Part shown: positions 61,489 to 64,000 of the stretch, piece by piece
How the letters are laid out: every line of letters begins with the position of its first letter
Position numbering within the stretch: position 1 is the stretch's first letter
Source of the DNA: Albula goreensis
Lineage: Eukaryota > Chordata > Actinopteri > Albuliformes > Albulidae
Reading direction: 5' to 3'
Assembly: GCA_022829145.1 (NCBI GenBank)
Contig: CM040746.1
Location: 5,231,499-5,295,498, forward strand
Length of the DNA: 64,000 nucleotides
Notes under the pieces: model-generated
What the model was told of the DNA's origin: nothing
Databases searched by the model: none
The model's input: only the letters and a program-made list of their open reading frames with translations
Program-made: the position numbers and the translations under genes

Positions 61489-62774
61489 TCACACTGCTCA
61501 AATTCACTGTATCACACTCACTCACACTGCTCAAATTCACTGTATCACACTCACTCACACTGCTCAAATTCACTGTATCACGCTCGCTCACACTGCTCAA
61601 ATTCACTGTATCACACTCACTCACACTGCTCAAATTCACTGTATCACACTCGCTCACACTGCTCAAATTCACTGTATCACACTCGCTCACACTGCTCAAA
61701 TTCACTGTATCACACTCACTCACACTGCTCAAATTCACTGTATCACGCTCGCTCACACTGCTCAAATTCACTGTATCACACTCACTCACACTGCTCAAAT
61801 TCACTGTATCACACTCACTCACACTGCTCAAATTCACTGTATCACGCTCGCTCACACTGCTCAAATTCACTGTATCACGCTCGCTCACACTGCTCAAATT
61901 CACTGTATCACACTCACTCACACTGCTCAAATTCACTGTATCACACTCGCTCACACTGCTCAAATTCACTGTATCACGCTCACTCACACTGCTCAAATTC
62001 ACTGTATCACACTCGCTCACACTGCTCAAATTCACTGTATCACACTCGCTCACACTGCTCAAATTCACTGTATCACACTCGCTCACACTGCTCAAATTCG
62101 CTGTATCACACTCACACTGCTCAAATTCACTGTATCACACTCGCTCACACTGCTCAAATTCACTGTATCACACTCGCTCACACTGCTCAAATTCACTGTA
62201 TCATACTCACACTGCTCAAATTCACTGTATCACACTCGCTCACACTGCTCAAATTCGCTGTATCACACTCACACTGCTCAAATTCACTGTATCACACTCG
62301 CTCACACTGCTCAACTTCACTGTATCACACTCGCTCACACTGCTCAAATTCACTGTATCACACTCACTCACACTGCTCAAATTCACTGTATCATACTCAC
62401 ACTGCTCAAATTCACTGTATCACACTCGCTCACACTGCTCAAATTCGCAGTATCACACTCACACTGCTCAAATTCACTGTATCACACTCGCTCACACTGC
62501 TCAACTTCACTGTATCACACTCACTCACACTGCTCAAATTCACTGTATCACACTCACTCACACTGCTCAAATTCGCTGTATCACACTCACTCACACTGCT
62601 CAAATTCACTGTATCACACTCGCTCACACTGCTCAAATTCACTGTATCACACTCGCTCACACTGCTCAACTTCTCTGTATCACACTCGCTCACACTGCTC
62701 AAATTCACTGTATCACGCTCGCTCACACTGCTCAAATTCACTGTATCACACTCACTCACACTGCTCAAATTCAC
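61489..62774. repeat. 33-bp minisatellite of unrelated sequence, about 39 units
   Basis: The unit is TCACTGTATCACACTCGCTC then ACACTGCTCAAAT. Several copies lack 4 bp (CACTCACACTG) and some carry single changes (CGCTGTATC, CAACTTC). It gives a plus-strand open frame of about 450 codons and a minus-strand one of about 220, both made only of 11-residue repeats. It starts about 165 bp after the previous 33-bp array but shares no sequence with it. Confidence 0.96.
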
Positions 62775-62779
62775 TTTAG

Positions 62780-63125
62780 TTGTGTTGGGGGGGTTGGTTG
62801 TGCTGTAGGAGGGTTGGTTCTGTTTGGGGGTCGTTGTATTGTGGCGGGCGGGGGGTTGGGGTTGGTTGTGTTGTGTTGCCGGGAGGTTGGTTCTGTTTGG
62901 CGGTTGGTTGTACTAGGGGAGGGTTGGGTTGGTTGTGTTTTGGAGGGTAGGTTTTATTATGGGGGATGGTTTTGGTTTGGGGGGTTGGTTATATCGTCGG
63001 GGATTGGTTGGGTTGGTTGTGCTGCAGGGGGGTTGGTTCTGTTTGAGGGTTGGTTGTTTTGGGGGGGTTTGGTTGGTTGTATCGTGGGGGATGTTTGTGT
63101 TTGGGGGTGGGGGATGCTGGATAGA
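62780..63125. repeat. G/T-rich degenerate repeat around GGGGGGTTGGTT
   Basis: The recurring phrase GGGGGTTGGTTGTG with TTGTATTGTGG or TGTTTGGGGG gives units of about 40-45 bp that are poorly conserved. The plus strand is nearly free of C. The dense G-runs could fold into G-quadruplexes. Confidence 0.8.
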
Positions 63126-63495
63126 ATGGTCGGTCTCCATGTGTCTGTTGTCCTTGGGCCGGCGGGTGAGGGCTGGGCGTAGGCAGGTATGTTAGATAAG
63201 AGGAGAGTTACATAAAGGCAGCAGGTAGCAAGCTGGTGACAGCTCTGACAGGCTCTTCATTGTGATATCACCCTAGTCACATGTGTCACCATGCTCATCA
63301 TTGTTTTTTTCACACAGATAAGTCCCGAACTGTTCTGTTTTGTAACTGGCCTGCTTTATGAATTAACTGATTATATTTTCTTGTCATCTTATTGTAACCC
63401 AACACAACTGAATTGTAAAAACTGAGTTGGTAAAGTTAATGGGAGGCTGATGGACTTCAGTTGTTTAGAGGAGTGTTAACTCCTGCCCTCCAGTG

Positions 63496-63800
63496 GTTGT
63501 TCCTTTCTTTGATCTCTCCCAGAGCCTCCGGTATGTGCTGTTCCTTTCTTTGATCTCTCTCAGAGCCTCCGGTCTGTGCTGTTCCTTTCTGCGGTCTCTC
63601 TCAGAGCCTCTGGTCTGTGCTGTTCCTTTCTGCGGTCTCTCTCCTTTGTGCAGCAGAGCCTCCGATCTGTGCTGTTCCTTTCTGTGGTCTCTATCAGAGC
63701 CTTCAGGCTGTGCTGTTCCTTTCTGCAGTCTCTCTTAGAGCCTCCAGGCTGTGCTGTTCCTTTCTGTGGTCCTCTCAGAGCCTCCGGTCTGTGCTGAGAT
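63496..63800. repeat. 41-bp minisatellite, about 7 units
   Basis: The unit is TGTTCCTTTCTGCGGTCTCT, then CTCAGAGCCTCCGGTCTGTG, then C. One unit carries an insertion (TTTGTGCAGCAGAG) near 63645-63660. Open frames on both strands are repeat-derived. Confidence 0.93.
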
Positions 63801-64000
63801 GTCGGGTCTGTAGTGATATGGATCATATTGATTGAAATGCAGAACTGTGTGGGAATGAGAGAGACTGGTCAGACCGTCATCAGTGGATCACTCCTGCCCA
63901 TTTACCACAAACATCCGGTTGCTTCACAGCAACACTCCCCAACCACGACAAGAACGCTCTCTGCCCTGCCTGGATGACTCTACAGTCTCATGTAAGCCAG
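63801..64000 (+). other. Unique-looking sequence to the window end
   Basis: No coding, RNA or repeat feature was seen. Confidence 0.4.

Larger units (their letters stand above)
32061..64000 (+). other. dlg3: dlg3 intron after the SAP102 exon (runs beyond the window)
   Basis: The donor GTAAAA is at 32061. No PDZ1 sequence (a GLGFSIAGG-type segment) was seen on the plus strand in the remaining 31.9 kb, so the next exon probably lies beyond the window, though a short exon could be missed by eye. The interval holds ten substantial minisatellites, many microsatellites and one DDE transposon. Stretches at about 32.1-33.2, 33.7-34.85, 35.85-37.95, 41.35-44.2, 46.7-48.2, 51.25-54.65, 55.0-56.5, 57.5-58.6 and 63.2-63.48 kb appear unique and show no gene, RNA or element I can support. 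Confidence 0.6.

Noticed and set aside
61436-62808. Long plus (about 450 codons) and minus (about 220 codons) frames with 11-residue repeats
   Set aside because: The 33-bp unit without stops explains both; sequence is pure tandem repeat.

Overview
The window looks like a piece of a ray-finned (teleost) fish chromosome. There is no dense gene array. Exons have GT/AG junctions and are separated by kilobases of intron full of (CA)n/(TG)n microsatellites and minisatellites. Two decayed Tc1/mariner-superfamily DNA transposons of the kind common in fish are present. The species cannot be named from the sequence.

The only gene I can support is the 5' part of a plus-strand DLG-family MAGUK (synaptic scaffold) gene, best read as dlg3 (SAP102). 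The firmest exon is at 31656-32060. It encodes the SAP102-specific N-terminus: a His/Cys-rich start, an expanded poly-glycine linker and a WWPECTC...DWY.Q end. It stops at a phase-0 splice donor, exactly where mammalian SAP102 continues into PDZ1. Upstream on the same strand are three exons (714-729, 1915-2044, 16658-16752) that together encode an L27 domain of the SAP97/DLG type. The first starts at a perfect Kozak ATG and all junction phases agree, but the middle exon lacks 2 nt and shifts frame. A TATA-containing candidate first exon at 20084 encodes a short cysteine-rich N-terminus, and there is a possible symmetric 111-nt exon at 22627. The terminal donors of these exons are all phase 0, so a coherent model is several alternative 5' ends converging on one shared PDZ1 exon. 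That exon was not found in the window, so the intron after 32060 would be at least 31.9 kb.

Layout: 1-730 promoter and first L27 exon; 1.9-2.0 kb second L27 exon; 5.1-6.3 kb G-rich minisatellites; 7.16-10.79 kb a 3.6-kb 32-bp minisatellite; 12.2 kb a GGGGCCC repeat; 16.7 kb third L27 exon; 17.9-19.1 kb a truncated Tc1 element; 19.9-20.2 kb the candidate TATA/cysteine exon; 20-30 kb microsatellites, pyrimidine tracts and small tandem repeats; 30.4-32.06 kb the SAP102 promoter, 5' UTR and exon; 32-64 kb intron with ten substantial minisatellite arrays and a 1.5-kb DDE transposon with intact inverted repeats.

By rough addition about a quarter of the window is minisatellite. The long open frames there (up to about 490 codons, often on both strands) come from repeat units that lack stops and are not considered genes. 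No tRNA, rRNA or CRISPR was seen.
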